In this document: positions 8,872 through 17,813 of the stretch, in pieces
How positions within the stretch are numbered: position 1 is the stretch's first letter
Layout: every line of letters begins with the position of its first letter
Assembly: GCA_945883785.1 (NCBI GenBank)
Contig: CAMCYD010000005.1
Coordinates: forward strand, 1-46,181
Direction: 5' to 3'
Length of the DNA: 46,181 nucleotides
DNA from: Helicobacter pylori PMSS1
GTDB taxonomy: Bacteria; Campylobacterota; Campylobacteria; Campylobacterales; Arcobacteraceae
Notes under the pieces: generated by a model
What the model was told of the DNA's origin: nothing
Databases searched by the model: none
What the model saw: the letters and a program-made list of their open reading frames with translations, nothing else
Program-made: the position numbers and the translations under genes

Positions 8872-8884
8872 TTATTTCGCCCCG

Positions 8885-9007
8885 TCTGTCATAATCACTT
8901 TAACCATTTGCCCCAGCTTTTATATAAAGAGGAATAAGTTCAAGTGATTTGTAAATAGCAATCGAACCAGTAACCCCAACTAAGATATTTTTGTTTTTTA
9001 ATAGCAT
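8885..9007 (-). pseudogene. Decayed duplicate of the coaBC 5' end
   Basis: Read on the minus strand from 9007 this gives MLLKNKNILVGVTGSIAIY and continues to KAGAN. It is the coaBC N-terminus with a few substitutions, and then an extra G breaks the frame. After the insertion the similarity resumes (VKVIM), and it stops just before the DUF1016 start. Aligned by eye with 7669-7785, about 80% of the bases agree over ~120 positions. It still has an AGAGGTG ribosome-binding-like sequence. Its ATG overlaps the last codons of the 153-residue gene. It is a scar of the insertion, not a functional gene. Confidence 0.9.
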
Positions 9008-9459
9008 TTCACCTCTTTTACTTGTATCTTTAATATTTTAGAAGATAAATATTGAAAATATTTTACTGAATCGTCAGACAATAACGGCATATTTTTATGA
9101 TGTAGAATCCACCAAACAATATTCTCAAATGTATTTAATTTTATTGTATGTATTTTATTACTTATGATATTTTGTAATTTTTGCTGTGCCTTCAATAGAG
9201 GTTGAATAGAAATTAATTGCAATGATAATATAAAAAGCTCTATATCTTTATTTGTTTGCAACAAGTTTATAACATCGCTAAAAATATCTATTTTTTGGAT
9301 TTTATTTTTTGGGTTATTTAAATATTTTTTTCTAAGTGATTCTTTTAATAGCAAATCTTTGTTTAAAGAGTACAAAATGAAAATATTTTTTATTTCTTTT
9401 TCACTTAGTTTCAAATTATAAATATTTTTAAAAATATCATTGTGCTTATTTGAAAACAT
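8998..9459 (-). CDS. Hypothetical protein of the restriction-modification island
   Basis: A 153-residue, Lys/Asn/Ile/Leu-rich protein that I do not recognise. It looks all-helical, with no signal peptide, no transmembrane segment and no metal or nucleotide motif; a notable short feature is ENIVWWILHHKNMP near residue 115-130. It starts two bases after the stop of the PD-(D/E)XK gene and is thus co-transcribed with the methyltransferase. Its stop codon overlaps the ATG of the coaBC fragment. The linkage suggests a third component of the restriction system (for example a specificity or accessory subunit), but sequence alone does not show this. Confidence 0.6.
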   Translation of the reverse strand: MFSNKHNDIFKNIYNLKLSEKEIKNIFILYSLNKDLLLKESLRKKYLNNPKNKIQKIDIFSDVINLLQTNKDIELFILSLQLISIQPLLKAQQKLQNIISNKIHTIKLNTFENIVWWILHHKNMPLLSDDSVKYFQYLSSKILKIQVKEVKCY

Positions 9460-9461
9460 TA

Positions 9462-10229
9462 TTAATTTAAACCTCTTTGATTGTTTCTACTTAATTCTTT
9501 AACAACATTCCAATTTTCTTTATAATCCTCGATTTGACTTAACCTTATATTTTTACATTCTTCATCAGTTAAAGTATCAGCCCAATTCATAGGTATAATA
9601 TAACAAATGTCTACTTGCTTGTCAACTGCTACATATATATCACAATCTTGAGCTGTTATTCTTTTTCCAATATTTCTTTCATGTGTATGGTCAATTCCTT
9701 GTCCACCCCTATCTCTATCTTTAAAACTTATAGTATTTCCTGTACTAATTCCTTTAATTTGAACTCTTAGCAATACATTCTCAAAATCTATAATTGCATC
9801 ATATCTACTACTTCTTACATCTACACTACTACAATTAAATCCTGCTAAAATTGCACGAGCTACAAAAATAAACTCCGCACTATCTCCAGCATTAGCAGTC
9901 ATTACACCACTTTCAATATGATTGATATTTGTACTAAATCCATTAGCCATAGCTATTGATAAAGTTTTTTCAATAATTTTTTTCATATCACTTTTTATAA
10001 AATTAAAAACTTTTTTTTCATCGTCAGTTAGGTTTGAATTAATATGGTCTATATTTAGTTGAGTAAGATTTTCTAAATCTATTTTTTGTGAAATCTCTCT
10101 AAAAAAATAAGTTGTATAAAACTTTTTTAATTCACCTTCTGTTAATCCACATTGTTCTGCTATGGTTTTAACTTTATTCTTTTTATAATCATAATTCTTT
10201 AGAGCTTCGAGTAGTTCTATATCAGTCAT
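9462..10229 (-). CDS. PD-(D/E)XK protein, probable type II restriction endonuclease
   Basis: A 255-residue protein whose middle carries a PD-(D/E)XK-like core: GDSAEFIFVARAILAG (Glu119), then SSRYDAIIDFENVLLRVQIKG (Asp144, and Gln157-Ile-Lys159 in place of the usual E-x-K). This layout is like the intron-encoded I-SspI-type and related nuclease families. The N-terminus (residues 1-45, TIAEQCGLTEGELKKFY) looks like a small helix-turn-helix. It overlaps the end of the C5 methyltransferase gene by eight bases, the usual tight pairing of a methylase with its cognate endonuclease. Endonuclease function is inferred from fold and position; the recognition site is unknown. Confidence 0.72.
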   Translation of the reverse strand: MTDIELLEALKNYDYKKNKVKTIAEQCGLTEGELKKFYTTYFFREISQKIDLENLTQLNIDHINSNLTDDEKKVFNFIKSDMKKIIEKTLSIAMANGFSTNINHIESGVMTANAGDSAEFIFVARAILAGFNCSSVDVRSSRYDAIIDFENVLLRVQIKGISTGNTISFKDRDRGGQGIDHTHERNIGKRITAQDCDIYVAVDKQVDICYIIPMNWADTLTDEECKNIRLSQIEDYKENWNVVKELSRNNQRGLN

Positions 10230-11220
10230 TTTTTACTATTCCTTTTTTAATATCTTTAGCAATATGTTTAATTACACTAACAACAACACTATTCCCACAT
10301 TGTTTATAAAGTTGAGAGTCTACTAACCCTTTTGGCAAGATAAAATTTTCTGGAAATCCTTGGAAATTTGCACATTCTCTAGGTGTTAGTTTTCGTATCC
10401 CATACTTATCTTTGACAATAGGTACATTATGTCCACCAGTTCCCATATTTGCAGTTAATGTTGGACAAACACCACTTTTATTTTCCCGCACATATTGTCT
10501 TCGCCATTGATAAATAGAATTTTCATTTGTAATATCATTTTTAACTCTATCAAATAAAGGTTTATCATTATAATAATACTTTTTATCTACTTTTTGTTCC
10601 AAAATATCCGTAACTTTAGTTTCCAATTCTAAGTTTTGTGGAAACTCAAACTCCACCTCATCATCCAAAAATCCAACAATATAAATTCTCTCTCTATTTT
10701 GTGGCACTCCAAAATCTTTCGCATTTAATACTTTTGTAAATACTTTATATCCTAACTCTTCCAAAGTCTCTTTAACAACTTTAAAAGTATTTCCTTTATC
10801 GTGATTGACAAAACCCTTTACATTTTCCAGAAAAACAACTTTTGGTTTATGGTGTTTGATTATCCTTGCTACTTCAAAAAATAATGTCCCCCTTGTATCT
10901 TCAAACCCAAGTCTTTTACCAGCTATACTAAATGCTTGGCAGGGGAAACCAGCCAAAATAATATCATGAGATGGAATCTCCTTTTCGTCTATTTTGGTAA
11001 TATCACCTTGAGGCATCTCGCCAAAATTTGCATAATAAGTAGTTTTGGCATATTTATCAATTTCAGAACTAAATACAAACTCAATCTCTTTCTTAAAAGC
11101 TTGAGAAAAGCCAAGCCTAATCCCACCAATTCCTGCAAAAAGATCTATTGCTTTAAGTGTATTTGGTTTGTTCTTTAGTGGATTATTAAGATTGAATTGT
11201 TGTTGCATTATCTTTGTCAT
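10222..11220 (-). CDS. DNA (cytosine-5-)-methyltransferase
   Basis: A 332-residue type II C5 methyltransferase. Motif I is AIDLFAGIGGIRLGF, motif IV is GFPCQAFSIAGKR with the catalytic Cys94, motif VI is VFLENVKGF, and motif VIII is QNRERIYIVGF. A target-recognition region follows, then motif IX RKLTPRECANFQGFP and motif X YKQCGNSVVVSVI. It probably protects the host from the endonuclease encoded next to it. It is the first gene of the island, and the 74-base AT-rich gap to glmU must hold its promoter. The C-terminus overlaps the next gene by eight bases. Confidence 0.95.
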   Translation of the reverse strand: MTKIMQQQFNLNNPLKNKPNTLKAIDLFAGIGGIRLGFSQAFKKEIEFVFSSEIDKYAKTTYYANFGEMPQGDITKIDEKEIPSHDIILAGFPCQAFSIAGKRLGFEDTRGTLFFEVARIIKHHKPKVVFLENVKGFVNHDKGNTFKVVKETLEELGYKVFTKVLNAKDFGVPQNRERIYIVGFLDDEVEFEFPQNLELETKVTDILEQKVDKKYYYNDKPLFDRVKNDITNENSIYQWRRQYVRENKSGVCPTLTANMGTGGHNVPIVKDKYGIRKLTPRECANFQGFPENFILPKGLVDSQLYKQCGNSVVVSVIKHIAKDIKKGIVKND

Positions 11221-11294
11221 TTTATCTCTTTATTTTTTTCTAATTGTAACAAAGCAAAATAATTTTTTAAAGAAATATTGCATTTTGACATATT

Positions 11295-12590
11295 TTATTT
11301 TATCCCGAAGAATTTATAAAAAAACTTACCAATACTTTTTTGAGGCGTTCGACCAAGTACCAAGTCGCCACTTTGTGGGTCTTTTGTCACAGTTGTTCCA
11401 GCTGCTATCATCACATCATCAGGGATATTGAGAGGTGCTACAAGTTGTGTGTCACTTCCTACAAAAACATTTTTACCGATAATTGTTTGGTATTTTTTCT
11501 TCCCATCGTAGTTGCAAGTGATAGTTCCAGCTCCGATATTTGAGCCAGTATCAATTACACAATCTCCAAGATAGCTCAGATGTCCAGCTTTTACTCCAGT
11601 AAGTTTCCCTTTTTTTACCTCTACAAAGTTGCCAATATGGGTATCAACAAGATGGCTATCTGGTCGTATTCGTGCCATTGGTCCAATATCACTATTTTCA
11701 ACCACACTATTTTCAACCACACTATTTGTTTTAATATGGCTATTGATTATTTTTGTATTTCCAAGGAGTGTTACCCCATTTTCAAGGACACTCTCCCCCT
11801 CTATCTCAACACCATTTTCAATATAGATAGTTTCAGGCAACCTCATAATCACACCATTTGCCATAAATCTCTCTTTAATCCTATTTTGGTGTATTGTTTC
11901 CGCATTTGCTAAATCTATTTTAGAATTAACCCCTTTGAAATTTTCTTCACTAACTTCCACAGGAACAACTTCAAGATTTTGCTCAATCGCCATCTCCACT
12001 AGATCAGTTATATAGTATTCTTTTTGGTTGTTATTGTTGTTTAGTTTCCCCAAATTTGCTAACAAAAATTCACTATCAAAACAGTAAATCCCAGCATTTG
12101 CGATATTTATTTTCAACTCCTCCTCACTACAATCTTTTTGCTCAACGATTTTCTTAACCGCCCCATTTTCCACTACAACCCTACCATATCCATTCGCACT
12201 TTTTAAGTTCAAAACAGACATTGTAATTTTCGCTTTACCGACCAAATTAACAAGTTCACTAGCCTCAATAAGTGGCATATCACCATTAAGTACCAAAGTT
12301 TTAGAGTGCTTTGGAGTTATCCCCATCACTGCACCACCAGTCCCTGGAAAGTTTTGATGGTCTTGAATATGATATGAGATATTTGTAAAGTATTTTTCCA
12401 TAGTTTTTTGCACCAAATCAGCCTGATGATAAAGCACTACATTTATATCATCGCTTAATTTTTGAGCCTCCTTGATGCTGTAATAAAGCATTTCGTAGCC
12501 TGAGATTTTGTGTAAAACTTTTGGGGTAGTTGATTTCATCCGAGTCCCTTGACCCGCTGCTAAGATGATGATTGAGAGTTCTGTTTTCAT
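11295..12590 (-). CDS. glmU: Bifunctional UDP-GlcNAc pyrophosphorylase / glucosamine-1-phosphate N-acetyltransferase
   Basis: A 431-residue GlmU that makes UDP-N-acetylglucosamine, the precursor for peptidoglycan, LPS and the poly-GlcNAc encoded further on in this window. The N-terminal pyrophosphorylase has [20 protein letters not shown], and the NGDMPLI and NAGIYCF regions. The C-terminal half is a left-handed beta-helix of hexapeptide repeats, with [11 protein letters not shown] and the acetyltransferase active-site neighbourhood [20 protein letters not shown]. It is slightly shorter than the E. coli enzyme at the C-terminus. It was probably the gene originally upstream of coaBC before the island at 7786-11220 entered. 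Confidence 0.96.
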   Translation of the reverse strand: MKTELSIIILAAGQGTRMKSTTPKVLHKISGYEMLYYSIKEAQKLSDDINVVLYHQADLVQKTMEKYFTNISYHIQDHQNFPGTGGAVMGITPKHSKTLVLNGDMPLIEASELVNLVGKAKITMSVLNLKSANGYGRVVVENGAVKKIVEQKDCSEEELKINIANAGIYCFDSEFLLANLGKLNNNNNQKEYYITDLVEMAIEQNLEVVPVEVSEENFKGVNSKIDLANAETIHQNRIKERFMANGVIMRLPETIYIENGVEIEGESVLENGVTLLGNTKIINSHIKTNSVVENSVVENSDIGPMARIRPDSHLVDTHIGNFVEVKKGKLTGVKAGHLSYLGDCVIDTGSNIGAGTITCNYDGKKKYQTIIGKNVFVGSDTQLVAPLNIPDDVMIAAGTTVTKDPQSGDLVLGRTPQKSIGKFFYKFFGIK

Positions 12591-12625
12591 TTTACATTGC
12601 CTACATTGTATTTGATTTTATTTAA

Positions 12626-12786
12626 GAGCCACTTGCAAATTCAAACAAATGATTATAAACAATTTCAATCATCATCTTTTTACTTTAAAAATAACGATTT
12701 GCGAAGGAGCAAAAAGTGATTTTTAAAGTAAAAATCTAATAATTACTACTATTCATACTCAAAATCTTTGAATTTGTAAGTGACTC
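12626..12786. repeat. MITE-like nested palindrome with 20-base terminal inverted repeats
   Basis: GAGCCACTTGCAAATTCAAA (12626-12645) is matched by TTTGAATTTGTAAGTGACTC (12767-12786), an inverted repeat with two differences in 20. Inside it, a perfect 16-base inverted pair (12677-12692 and 12719-12734) encloses a third small stem TTTGC/GCAAA (12698-12702, 12709-12713). The 161-base unit has no ORF, lies between two minus-strand genes, and shares its ends with copies at 12818 and 3297. This is the shape of a small non-autonomous element or of an intergenic repeat family. It sits just upstream of the glmU start and so could affect its expression. Confidence 0.75.
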
Positions 12787-12817
12787 AAGGATAAATTATA
12801 GCAAATTAAGACTAATA

Positions 12818-12837
12818 GAGCCACTTGCAAATTTAAA
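12818..12837. repeat. Additional copy of the terminal repeat
   Basis: GAGCCACTTGCAAATTTAAA repeats the left end of the 161-base unit with one difference, in the same orientation, about 30 bases beyond its right end and just after the histidine kinase gene. The 277-base gap 12591-12867 contains no gene. Confidence 0.7.
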
Positions 12838-12867
12838 GATTGATATGCAGTAGGTACTAGAAACTAA

Positions 12868-14724
12868 TTAGTTGGGGACATTTATCAATGGTAGATTTAT
12901 AATAAATTTTGCTCCATTTTCAGTATTTTGTGCAGCTAAAGTACCATTTAAGCTTTCACTTATAATTCTACGACTCATATACAATCCAAGTCCAGTACCA
13001 GTATCACTATCTTTTGTAGTGAAATACTCATCAAATATATGAGGCATTATCTCATCCAAAATACCGCCTCCATTGTCTTCAATTGTTAATATAGCATAAT
13101 TATTTTCTTTCGTAAGTGCAACTTTTATCCAACCATCTTCCACTGCATTTTCCATCAAAACATCTTTTGCATTATTGATAATATTTATGATCACTTGCTC
13201 TAATTCCCCTGCAACAACCATTGATTGTATAGGATTTTCATAGTCAATCATCTCTATGAGATTGATTTGATTATTTTTTAACGATGCTTCTATTATCTTA
13301 AATGTGTTGTGTATTCTTTCTTGTAAAACTACCTCTTTGTATTCTTTTTTTTCTTTTAAAAAATTTCTAAAAATATCTATAGTTTCAGAGAGATAATTTG
13401 CACCATCTAAGATTTGATTCATCCATTTAGGAATCTCTTCGTTTTGCAAAATTCCGTACTCTTGTTTAAATAATATTCCAGAAGCAGAAGTGGTAATAAC
13501 AGATAATGGTTGCCTCCATTGATGTGCGATATTGCCTATCATCTCCCCCATTTGCACCATTTTTGCCTGATTAAAAAGAAGTTTTTCTTTCAAATCATTT
13601 TCTTTTTTGAGTTTCTCAACAAGTAAAGTTGTTTCAGTTATATCATTTAAAAATAATTTAATAATATTCTCTCCACTCATCGTTCCATAATGACCTTTGA
13701 TTTGATAATATTTATCATCAATTTGGATTGTTTCATAGAGTACTTTATCTTTCATAAGTGTTTCTAAAAGACTATCCCAAATATCTTTGGGTATCATTTT
13801 CGTAATCTCATCATCCAACTCTACTTTAAAATTTTTCTTTGTCACACTATTCGTCCAAAATACAATCTGCTCGCTATTCATATCAATCAATTCTAGAACA
13901 TACTCTGAAAGTGCATTAAAAGTCTCTCTTGTATCATAAAGTTTTGATTCTAAGAATTTAGTATAATTTCCTTTGATGTTATTTGCCAAATCTTTGGAGG
14001 ATAAAGTGTGATATGAATTATCTTGATGACTATACGCAACCATTCTTCTAATATGGTTTTGCTTCATCATAGTTATCATAGTATCTATACTTTCGTGAGC
14101 ATTCATCTGAATAATAGGCGAATGCATAAAATCTCTCACATATAAATCTTGGTCGATATCTTTTTGAGCCAATTGCACAACATCACTTTCAGAAATAATT
14201 CCATTTACTTTGCCGTCAATTGAGATAAGCAATGAAGTGAGATTACTCTTTGACATCTTTTCTAGTGCATATTCCAAAGTACTACTAGCATCGATTATTT
14301 CTGCTTTGTTGTTTTGATTAATAAGCTGAAATATCTCTTCGTGCGTATCATAAAGTGCCTCTTCAAGTCTATACATAAGGTCTTCTTGCTCTACACATCC
14401 TAAATAATCATTTTTAGAATCCACAACTACTATTTTACGAATGTTATTATTTATCATCATACTTAACGCATATTCAACCATTCTCGTGCTATGAAGTTTG
14501 ATGATATCTTTCTTCGCATATTCGAGTGCTAAAGAGGTGAAATTTATATGATTTGCAAAACAATGAACAATGTCTCGTTCCGTAATAATACCTATTGGTT
14601 TATTATTTTCAATAATAACTATATGATGTAACTTATTTTGGTACATCTTGTCAACAACTTGCTGTAAAGTTGTGCTCATATCTACAATATCGTCGATTGG
14701 TTGTATAAAATTTTTTAAAAACAT
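12868..14724 (-). CDS. Soluble histidine kinase with four CBS domains
   Basis: A 618-residue two-component sensor kinase with no signal peptide or transmembrane segment. Residues 1-250 form four CBS domains in two pairs (for example HHIVIIENNKPIGIITERDIV and TSLLISIDGKVNGIISESDVV), which usually bind adenine nucleotides. Residues ~270-365 look like a PAS-type domain. The HisKA box is MGEMIGNIAHQWRQPLSVI with His401. The ATPase domain has an N box (IINIINNAKD), a G1 box (IEDNGGGI) and a G2 box (TGTGLGLYMS). It follows the polysaccharide genes on the same strand after a 47-base gap and may control them. No response regulator gene is in the window, so its partner is unknown. Confidence 0.9.
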   Translation of the reverse strand: MFLKNFIQPIDDIVDMSTTLQQVVDKMYQNKLHHIVIIENNKPIGIITERDIVHCFANHINFTSLALEYAKKDIIKLHSTRMVEYALSMMINNNIRKIVVVDSKNDYLGCVEQEDLMYRLEEALYDTHEEIFQLINQNNKAEIIDASSTLEYALEKMSKSNLTSLLISIDGKVNGIISESDVVQLAQKDIDQDLYVRDFMHSPIIQMNAHESIDTMITMMKQNHIRRMVAYSHQDNSYHTLSSKDLANNIKGNYTKFLESKLYDTRETFNALSEYVLELIDMNSEQIVFWTNSVTKKNFKVELDDEITKMIPKDIWDSLLETLMKDKVLYETIQIDDKYYQIKGHYGTMSGENIIKLFLNDITETTLLVEKLKKENDLKEKLLFNQAKMVQMGEMIGNIAHQWRQPLSVITTSASGILFKQEYGILQNEEIPKWMNQILDGANYLSETIDIFRNFLKEKKEYKEVVLQERIHNTFKIIEASLKNNQINLIEMIDYENPIQSMVVAGELEQVIINIINNAKDVLMENAVEDGWIKVALTKENNYAILTIEDNGGGILDEIMPHIFDEYFTTKDSDTGTGLGLYMSRRIISESLNGTLAAQNTENGAKFIINLPLINVPN

Positions 14725-14771
14725 AACGAAAGTCTACATAAAAGTTACATTAAAAATACTTAATAATTCTT

Positions 14772-15839
14772 TTAAAAATTTACATCATATGATTTAGTTT
14801 GTTGTTCTAACTCTTCTAAATTTTCTTCTTTATTTTCCTGCGTAACCAAATACTTATTATCTTTCATCTGTTCCAATATCCAAGTATTTATTTTTTGATG
14901 ATAATGAGAAATATCCTTATAGTTATTTAAATTTGTTGTGATTTCACTTGCTATTTGAAAATCATATATGCTGACATTTTTATACTCCAGCAAATTTTCA
15001 TACATATACTTTTTAAAGTTTATGATATCAATAAGTTGATTTCTCTCTTCAAATATTTTAAAGGTCAAAATTGAATACGGAGGAAAAAATATTTTAAAAT
15101 GAATTTGTGGATTATTTTGAATTATCTTCAAAAAATTTTTATCAAAACTATTTTTCATATATTCAAAAGTTTGTTTATCTTCCTCAAAATCTAAAAATTC
15201 TTCTCTGTTATCCCAAGTATTTTGGACATTTTCTTCTATAAAACTATCTTTAAAATTTTGTTGCCATTGGTACATTGTGTTTTGTTCATAAATGAATTTA
15301 TCTTTTGTTGCACAAAAAGGGATAGTTACAGCATCCCATGAAGCTTTGAGAGTATCGTTTGAAAATAGATATTTATAGTCATTTAATGTATTTGCATCAT
15401 ATAAATAAAAAGGGAAACTGCCTTCTCCATAAGACAGATTATCTGCCTCACCAACAAAAATAAATGTATCCAATCCCCATACAACATTTTTCAAATTTTT
15501 ATTGTTATTTATTGCCGTTTCAAGTGTTGTACTTTGTTCTTTAGCACTTCCACCAGACAAAGAAAGTTTAATTGCTTTTTTGAAATGTAACTCTTTTTCC
15601 ACTTCACTTAGTATAAAATTTTCTGTCATAGATGTACCAAGAACAACCGAATCATATGAAAAGTTTTTTGCAAAACCACCATTTTTGTATCGTTGTCTAT
15701 CACAATCGTACGAGATAGGATAAAAAGTATCTACTCTATATTGTTGGAATGGGTCAACAATAAAATTTATGGCACCAATACATCCAACAATCAACAAAGA
15801 AAATAGCGTCATAAAACCTATAAATTTCTTGCTACTCAT
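14772..15839 (-). CDS. SGNH/AlgJ-AlgX-like protein, MBOAT partner
   Basis: A 355-residue membrane-anchored protein with one N-terminal hydrophobic helix (residues ~6-28) and a periplasmic SGNH-hydrolase-like domain. The nucleophile block is VVLGTSMTENF (Ser70), and the Asp-x-x-His block is YKDISHYHQKI near residue 310. Such proteins work with an AlgI-type MBOAT to place acetyl or similar groups on an exopolysaccharide. A TTG codon lies just upstream of the chosen ATG (15839); AAAGGTAG is best spaced for the ATG. The gene follows the MBOAT gene after ten bases. The last ~25 residues are Glu/Gln-rich and probably disordered. Confidence 0.78.
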   Translation of the reverse strand: MSSKKFIGFMTLFSLLIVGCIGAINFIVDPFQQYRVDTFYPISYDCDRQRYKNGGFAKNFSYDSVVLGTSMTENFILSEVEKELHFKKAIKLSLSGGSAKEQSTTLETAINNNKNLKNVVWGLDTFIFVGEADNLSYGEGSFPFYLYDANTLNDYKYLFSNDTLKASWDAVTIPFCATKDKFIYEQNTMYQWQQNFKDSFIEENVQNTWDNREEFLDFEEDKQTFEYMKNSFDKNFLKIIQNNPQIHFKIFFPPYSILTFKIFEERNQLIDIINFKKYMYENLLEYKNVSIYDFQIASEITTNLNNYKDISHYHQKINTWILEQMKDNKYLVTQENKEENLEELEQQTKSYDVNF

Positions 15840-15848
15840 CAACTACCT

Positions 15849-17309
15849 TTAAAAATTAAAATACAAAAATTTACTCACTTTCGTAAGTGCCAAAACGCTA
15901 AAAATGAAAATAAAAGCAGTTAAAAATGCTATTTTCATACTCGGTTTAAAGTCTTTTGCTAATTCATTTGAGTTTTTAAATACTAAAATAAAAATCAATG
16001 CTACCACTAAATAGAAACTTGTTTGTGAGTTTTCTGAAATATTTTCAAGCCATTCTTCAAATACAACACCATACTGTATTAAAAAAGAAAAATTACTTTC
16101 TAGCATTTTAGGAAGTACAACTCCACCCGTACCAAACATTCCTCCTAAAACTTTCATAGCATCATCCCAAGTCTGAGCTCGAAAAAATATCCAACTGATA
16201 TTTATAAAGTTAAAAGTGATAAACCAAGCTAACCAAGTCCAAAGTTTAAATCCTAGCTTTTGCCAAATACGATGGATGACAAGTGCAAATCCGTGCAAAA
16301 ATCCCCAAAAGATAAAAGTCCACCCTGCCCCATGCCAAAGTCCACCTAAGATAAAAGTAATCATCAGATTTGAATATGTTCTAAAACTTCCAAATCTATT
16401 TCCTCCGAGTGGAATATAAATATAATCTCGCAAAAAACGACTCAGTGTCATATGCCATCTTCTCCAAAAATCTTGAATATCAGTTGCTTTGTATGGAGAA
16501 TTAAAATTTATTGGAAGTTTGATATTAAAGAGTAAAGCCACACCAAGTGCCATATCTGTATAGCCTGAAAAATCAAAATAAAGTTGAAAAGTATAGGAAA
16601 GTGAAGTAGTCCAAGCCTCTATAAGATGCAAAGTATCTTCAGCATCAAAGCCATTATTTGCACAAACTGCGAAAGTATCAGCGATAACTACTTTTTTAAA
16701 CAATCCAATGGAAAATAAAAAAATTCCCAAAGCTATATTTCTATAGTTTTTGACCAAATTTGATACTTTATCAAATTGTGGCATCATCTCTTTATGATGA
16801 AGTATTGGACCAGCTAAAAGATGTGGAAAAAATGTTACAAACAAACCATAATTTAGTAAATCATACTCTTTTGTTTCCCCTCTATAACTATCCACCAAAT
16901 AGGCTATTTGAGTAAATGTAAAAAAACTAATTCCAAGAGGCAAAAGAAGATAAAGCGGACTCAACTCACTTCCGCTTACTAAATTTACATTTTCTATAAA
17001 AAAGTCTGCATATTTATAGTATCCAAGGAGCAAAAGATTTGCAACTATTCCAAAAAAAAGAAGAAATCTTTTATCTATTTTTTTATGCTCTTTTTCATTT
17101 GTGAGACTACTTCCAATTGAGTAATTAAAAAGGATAGAAGCTAGTATCAAAGGAAGATATACAATATTCCACCAACTATAAAAAAACAAACTTCCAAACA
17201 CCAAAAATGCTTTTGCACCAGTCATGAGTCTTTTTGAAGTAAGATAAAAATAGATAAAAAATGTTATTGGCAAAAATACAAATAAAAATTCATAGCTGTT
17301 AAATAGCAA
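15849..17309 (-). CDS. MBOAT family O-acyltransferase (AlgI/DltB type)
   Basis: A 486-residue polytopic membrane protein that moves an acyl group across the inner membrane onto a polysaccharide. The family start MLFNSYEFLFVFLPITFF is intact and uses a TTG codon, with AGGAG six bases upstream. The core signature is DFWRRWHMTLSRFLRDYIYIPLGGNRFG, followed by GGLWHGAGWTFIFWGFLHG, which holds the catalytic His. Together with the SGNH partner downstream and pgaBCD upstream, it suggests O-acylation of poly-GlcNAc or of another polymer handled by this locus. The acyl donor is not determined by sequence. Confidence 0.92.
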   Translation of the reverse strand: MLFNSYEFLFVFLPITFFIYFYLTSKRLMTGAKAFLVFGSLFFYSWWNIVYLPLILASILFNYSIGSSLTNEKEHKKIDKRFLLFFGIVANLLLLGYYKYADFFIENVNLVSGSELSPLYLLLPLGISFFTFTQIAYLVDSYRGETKEYDLLNYGLFVTFFPHLLAGPILHHKEMMPQFDKVSNLVKNYRNIALGIFLFSIGLFKKVVIADTFAVCANNGFDAEDTLHLIEAWTTSLSYTFQLYFDFSGYTDMALGVALLFNIKLPINFNSPYKATDIQDFWRRWHMTLSRFLRDYIYIPLGGNRFGSFRTYSNLMITFILGGLWHGAGWTFIFWGFLHGFALVIHRIWQKLGFKLWTWLAWFITFNFINISWIFFRAQTWDDAMKVLGGMFGTGGVVLPKMLESNFSFLIQYGVVFEEWLENISENSQTSFYLVVALIFILVFKNSNELAKDFKPSMKIAFLTAFIFIFSVLALTKVSKFLYFNF

Positions 17310-17344
17310 ATAAAACTCCTAATCCGTATAAAATTTCGATGATT

Positions 17345-17809
17345 TCAAAATATTTGCTTTTGTTTTACTTCTTCTACAATTTGATTGTGAAGTCTAATAA
17401 TGTGACCATGGTCATCAAAATACATAGTGATTAATTGGCTATCTGTACATTGTTGAAGATTGACTTTGTCAACTTGAAAATAATTGGCATAATCATCAAA
17501 ATGAAAAATTAAATGTTCACTTGGGGCATGATGCCGACCCAGTCTTGAAAGTATAAATAAAACTATTGGAGTTATAATCAGCATCTTGAGTGCATTTTCA
17601 AATGTTACACTATGAATTTCCCCAAAAATCCAATCAGCTATCTCACCAGATGGTGCGTCAAGTGTGATAATTCTATAAAATACATGAAAAACTGGTCTCC
17701 ATAAATATATAAAACCCACCCAAAGCAAAACAGTAATTATGTCCCAAAGTACTCGTTTACCTTTTGGCAATTCATGCCGTTTATTGATAATTAATGATTC
17801 AACTTCCAT
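17345..17809 (-). CDS. pgaD: Poly-beta-1,6-N-acetylglucosamine biosynthesis protein PgaD
   Basis: A 154-residue small inner-membrane protein with two hydrophobic helices (VLWDIITVLLWVGFIYLWRP, and MLIITPIVLFILSRL). PgaD assists the PgaC synthase and, in E. coli, helps bind cyclic di-GMP. The frame is open 12 codons further upstream into pgaC, but GGGG in the pgaC end is well spaced for the ATG at 17809, four bases after the pgaC stop. Sequence similarity in this family is low; the call rests on size, topology, the NKRHELPKGKR start and the position after pgaC. Confidence 0.85.
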   Translation of the reverse strand: MEVESLIINKRHELPKGKRVLWDIITVLLWVGFIYLWRPVFHVFYRIITLDAPSGEIADWIFGEIHSVTFENALKMLIITPIVLFILSRLGRHHAPSEHLIFHFDDYANYFQVDKVNLQQCTDSQLITMYFDDHGHIIRLHNQIVEEVKQKQIF

Positions 17810-17813
17810 CTTA

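Noticed and set aside
11168-12000. Long plus-strand frames opposite glmU.
   Set aside because: They are antisense frames of the well-supported glmU gene with no protein-like features.
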